This document shows positions 5,594-7,625 of a stretch of 7,625 nucleotides of DNA, piece by piece. The notes beneath the pieces are model-generated. The model saw nothing but the letters and a program-made list of their open reading frames with translations. It had not been told where the DNA came from and did no database searches. Position numbers and translations under genes: made by a program. Position 1 is the stretch's first letter. Each line of letters begins with the position of its first letter. This stretch comes from an uncultured Erysipelotrichaceae bacterium (GTDB taxonomy: Bacteria; Bacillota_I; Bacilli_A; Erysipelotrichales; Coprobacillaceae), in the NCBI GenBank assembly GCA_937917505.1, contig CALDMQ010000243.1, positions 1-7,625 on the forward strand, in the 5' to 3' direction.

Positions 5594-5624
5594 ATCATAA
5601 ACTATGTACTTACTACCGAGTCAA
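5594..5624 (-). promoter_or_regulatory. MerR-type promoter with 19-bp spacer and dyad operator
   Basis: On the - strand TTGACT (5624-5619) and TATGAT (5599-5594) are separated by 19 bp. That is too long for normal sigma-A use and is the hallmark of promoters that MerR proteins twist into an active form. An imperfect dyad at 5601-5621 (on the - strand ACT..GTA.T, one central base, then A.TAC..AGT; 7 of 10 positions paired) is centred at 5611, two bases from the spacer midpoint. The transcript would start near 5587, just ahead of the merR Shine-Dalgarno. Confidence 0.75.
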
Positions 5625-5665
5625 GAAAAATATAAAAAGATAATCACATTTGACCATCTTGATGT

Positions 5666-6910
5666 TTAAATGGCAATAGTTCCCAAGTGAGGAGCAAGCA
5701 AGTACGCTAAAGCAACCCTTGTTCCTAAAGAAATAACTGTTAAAATAACAGAAATACTAGGTTTTCCAACACCACGATAATAACCATAGAGTAAAAATAA
5801 ACATCCGATTCCTAAATAACACATTCCCTCTATTCTTAAATATTGTATACCTTGTTCAATAACTTGAAATTCACTAGGATCAATAAAAATATACATTAAT
5901 TCCTTTGCAAAGACATATACTCCAAAAGAAATGAATAAACAAAAGATTGTAGAAATAATTATTGCGGATTTTAAACCTTTTTGAATACGATCTTGTTGGT
6001 TTGCTCCTTTATTTTGAGCAATAAATGTTGAAAAAGCATTACCAAAGTCTTGAACTGGCATATAAGCAAAAGAATCTATTTTTACAGCTGCTGCAAAGGC
6101 AGACATTGTAATGACTCCGAAACTATTGACTAATCCTTGTATCATTAAGATACCAAAGTTCATGACAGATTGTTGAATACAAGTGAGTAATGAATAATCT
6201 TTGATTTTCTTAAAAATATCTCTATCAAAATAAATATCATTACGAGAAGGAAGTATATCTTTTTGCGTAAAGAAAGTATAAAACATAATTCCAAATCCAC
6301 TGACTGCTTGAGCAATGATTGTTGCAAGGGCTGCACCATCAACGCCCATATTTAATGATAATATAAAATAAATATCTAAAATAATATTGATGATGGTAGA
6401 GATAGCAAGAAAGAGAAGGGGGATTTTTGAATTTCCAATAGCTCTTAAAAGAGAAGCAAAATAATTATACAGAAATGTAAAAAAGAAACCTATAAAAATA
6501 ATCCATAAGTATTGATATGTTTGATTATATATATCATGAGGAATATTCATAAAAGTTAAGATAGGATCAATACATAGAAGGCATAATATTTCAATAATAA
6601 GACTCAACAATGCAATAGCAACAAAAGAAATCACAAAAGAGTTCTTCATTTGTGGTATTTTCTTAGCACCATAAAGCATAGAAAAAAGAATACCGCTTCC
6701 CATACATAATCCTAAGATAACTGATGTTAAAAATGTCATTAATGTAAAAGAAGAACCTATAGCTGCTAAAGCTTCAGATCCAATATAATGTCCAACAATA
6801 AATGTATCTGTAATATTATAAAATTGTTGCAATAAGTTACCAAGTATCATTGGTAAAGAAAAGAGTATCAATGATTTGGTTACTGATCCTTTTAATAATT
6901 GTGTATTCAT
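5666..6910 (-). CDS. MATE family efflux transporter, short at the C-terminus
   Basis: A 414-residue multidrug/toxin extrusion protein of the inner membrane, expected to export cationic drugs or metabolites using a Na+ or H+ gradient. MATE marks include LPMILGNLLQQFYNITDTFIVG (19-40, conserved Asp35), the FASLLRAIGNSKIP loop (151-164), DGAALATIIAQ (191-201), and in the second half the VNSFG...MSAFAAAVKIDSFAYMP segment (261-285), NKGA (300-303) and YRGVGKPSIS (378-387). Eleven membrane helices can be traced. The protein stops at PHLGTIAI, where relatives continue with a twelfth helix of roughly 30 residues, so it looks C-terminally shortened. No neighbouring frame supplies the missing part. Start supported by AGGTG at 6920-6916. 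No strong terminator follows, so transcription may continue into merR. Confidence 0.88.
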   Translation of the reverse strand: MNTQLLKGSVTKSLILFSLPMILGNLLQQFYNITDTFIVGHYIGSEALAAIGSSFTLMTFLTSVILGLCMGSGILFSMLYGAKKIPQMKNSFVISFVAIALLSLIIEILCLLCIDPILTFMNIPHDIYNQTYQYLWIIFIGFFFTFLYNYFASLLRAIGNSKIPLLFLAISTIINIILDIYFILSLNMGVDGAALATIIAQAVSGFGIMFYTFFTQKDILPSRNDIYFDRDIFKKIKDYSLLTCIQQSVMNFGILMIQGLVNSFGVITMSAFAAAVKIDSFAYMPVQDFGNAFSTFIAQNKGANQQDRIQKGLKSAIIISTIFCLFISFGVYVFAKELMYIFIDPSEFQVIEQGIQYLRIEGMCYLGIGCLFLLYGYYRGVGKPSISVILTVISLGTRVALAYLLAPHLGTIAI

Positions 6911-6931
6911 ATTTTCACCTCATTAAATTAT

Positions 6932-6960
6932 ATAATAGACAATCTTATAAATATGGTCAA
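6932..6960 (-). promoter_or_regulatory. Sigma-A promoter of the MATE gene with a dyad in the spacer
   Basis: On the - strand TTGACC (6960-6955) and TATTAT (6937-6932) have a 17-bp spacer. An imperfect 21-bp dyad at 6938-6958 (+ strand GAC.AT.TT, three central bases, AA.AT.GTC; 7 of 10 positions paired) fills the spacer and touches the -35, a classic operator position. Its sequence differs from the merR dyad, and the spacer is normal, so this need not be a MerR site. Confidence 0.6.
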
Positions 6961-7024
6961 TCTTTAAAAAGAAGATGTATTCATTATTTGCAAATTTTGA
7001 AAATAGAAATGTTTGTTTGTATCT

Positions 7025-7052
7025 TTGTCTATAATGAGTTTAGGTGTATAAT
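7025..7052 (+). promoter_or_regulatory. Candidate promoter of the 6-phospho-beta-glucosidase gene
   Basis: TTGTCT (7025-7030) and TATAAT (7047-7052) with a 16-bp spacer; another TATAAT at 7030-7035 lacks a good -35. I see no BglG/LicT-type antiterminator site or attenuator hairpin between here and the start codon, and no cre-like site. Confidence 0.5.
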
Positions 7053-7077
7053 AAAAAGGAAATGGAGGAATTAAGAA

Positions 7078-7625
7078 ATGGGTTTTAGAGAAGATTTTTT
7101 ATGGGGTGGAGCGATTGCTGCCCATCAAGCTGAAGGAGCTTGGGATGTAGGCGGAAAAGGTGTGAGTGCTGCTGATGTCATGACTGCTGGTAATAACGTC
7201 ACAAAAGAACCTAGACGTATTACTGATGGTGTGATTGAAGGTGAGGATTATCCTAACCATGTAGGTATTGATTTCTATCATCATTATAAAGAAGATTTGG
7301 CTTTAATGAAAGAAATGGGGTTTAAAGCATTTAGAACATCTATTGCTTGGACAAGAATTTATCCAAATGGTGATGATGCAACTCCTAATGAAGAAGGATT
7401 AAAATTCTATGATGAAATGTTTGATGAAATGCATAGATTAGGTATTGAACCTGTGATTACTTTATCCCACTTTGAAATGCCTTATCATCTAGCAACTGAA
7501 TATAATGGTTTTATGGATCGTAGATGTATTGATTTCTTTGTAAGATTTGCAAAAACTTGTTTTGAAAGATATAAAGGAAAAGTTAAATATTGGATGACTT
7601 TTAATGAAATCAATAACCAAGCTGA
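7078..7625 (+). CDS. 6-phospho-beta-glucosidase, glycoside hydrolase family 1 (3'-truncated by window)
   Basis: The first 182 residues of a GH1 enzyme of about 470-480, cut by the window edge. It opens with FLWGGAIAAHQAEGAW (7-22), the GH1 N-terminal signature with sugar-binding Gln17. It continues with GKGVSAADVMTAG (26-38), typical of the phospho-sugar branch (AscB/BglA/CelF type), then DFYHHYKEDLALMKEMGFKAFRTSIAWTRI (65-94), LSHFEMP (129-135, His131) and WMTFNEIN (172-179) with the acid/base Glu177. It would hydrolyse 6-phospho-beta-glucosides brought in by a PTS, such as phosphorylated cellobiose, salicin or arbutin, in the cytosol. The phosphate-binding Ser/Lys/Tyr near the C-terminus lies outside the window. 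GGAGG at 7064-7068 supports the start. It is divergent from the MATE gene; a PTS partner may follow downstream. Confidence 0.93.
   Translation, partial: MGFREDFLWGGAIAAHQAEGAWDVGGKGVSAADVMTAGNNVTKEPRRITDGVIEGEDYPNHVGIDFYHHYKEDLALMKEMGFKAFRTSIAWTRIYPNGDDATPNEEGLKFYDEMFDEMHRLGIEPVITLSHFEMPYHLATEYNGFMDRRCIDFFVRFAKTCFERYKGKVKYWMTFNEINNQA

Noticed and set aside
5570..5665. A frameshifted continuation of the MATE C-terminus
   Set aside because: All three frames were read past the stop; none gives the Trp-rich last helix, so a simple frameshift is not supported.
6160..6342. 60-codon open frame on the - strand within the MATE gene
   Set aside because: It is an out-of-frame shadow of the MATE coding sequence with no Shine-Dalgarno or recognisable content.
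6850..7074. 74-codon + strand frame spanning the MATE start and the MATE/GH1 spacer
   Set aside because: It overlaps the MATE N-terminus antisense and runs through both promoters; composition looks non-coding.
6911..7077. BglG/LicT antiterminator target or cre site controlling the GH1 gene
   Set aside because: No RAT-like sequence, terminator hairpin or CG-centred cre match was found in the spacer.
7099..7284. 61-codon - strand frame
   Set aside because: It is antisense to the strongly conserved start of the GH1 enzyme.
1..7625. CRISPR array, tRNA/rRNA, insertion sequence, toxin-antitoxin or defence system
   Set aside because: No direct repeats with spacers, cloverleaf, rRNA motifs, transposase frames or terminal inverted repeats were visible. 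All long frames are accounted for by metabolic, transport and regulatory genes.

Overview
The window is AT-rich, with tightly packed short operons, strong AAGGAGG-type Shine-Dalgarno sites, U-tailed hairpin terminators and consensus sigma-A promoters. This points to a low-GC Bacillota. The gene style (Gx transporter, DUF2871 protein, MATE pump and a 6-phospho-beta-glucosidase of the gut Firmicutes type) suggests an Erysipelotrichia or Coprobacillaceae-like gut bacterium. That placement is inference, since no rRNA or other marker gene is present.

Layout from the left. (1) The tail of an unrecognised + strand gene overlaps the start of a Gx transporter / heptaprenyl diphosphate synthase component I-like membrane protein (103-615). 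(2) A hairpin that can terminate in both directions separates it from a convergent DUF2871 four-helix membrane protein (645-1058, - strand). (3) Divergent from DUF2871 is glpK, glycerol kinase (1202-2686), which ends in a strong terminator. (4) A single-gene unit for a PfkB-family sugar/nucleoside kinase (2935-3864) has its own promoter, its own terminator and an upstream cre-like site. (5) A guanylate-kinase-fold protein (4076-4645) has its own extended -10 promoter and another cre-like site. (6) Convergent to it, on the - strand, lie a MATE exporter (6910-5666) and a MerR-family regulator (5569-4718). (7) Divergent from the MATE gene is the start of a GH1 6-phospho-beta-glucosidase, cut by the window end (7078-7625).

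How the genes fit together: three of the units (GlpK, PfkB kinase, GH1) handle carbon sources, and the candidate cre sites would fit CcpA-type catabolite control. The MATE-MerR pair looks like a drug or metabolite efflux unit. The MerR gene has a textbook MerR promoter, with a 19-bp spacer containing an imperfect dyad, so it is probably autoregulated.

No CRISPR array, tRNA, rRNA, transposase or clearly novel multi-gene system was seen. The best leads are the MerR promoter and its unassigned C-terminal sensor region, the MATE protein that stops before its last membrane helix, the guanylate-kinase-like protein with a changed base-pocket motif, and the glycerol kinase lacking the Firmicutes HPr phosphorylation motif.
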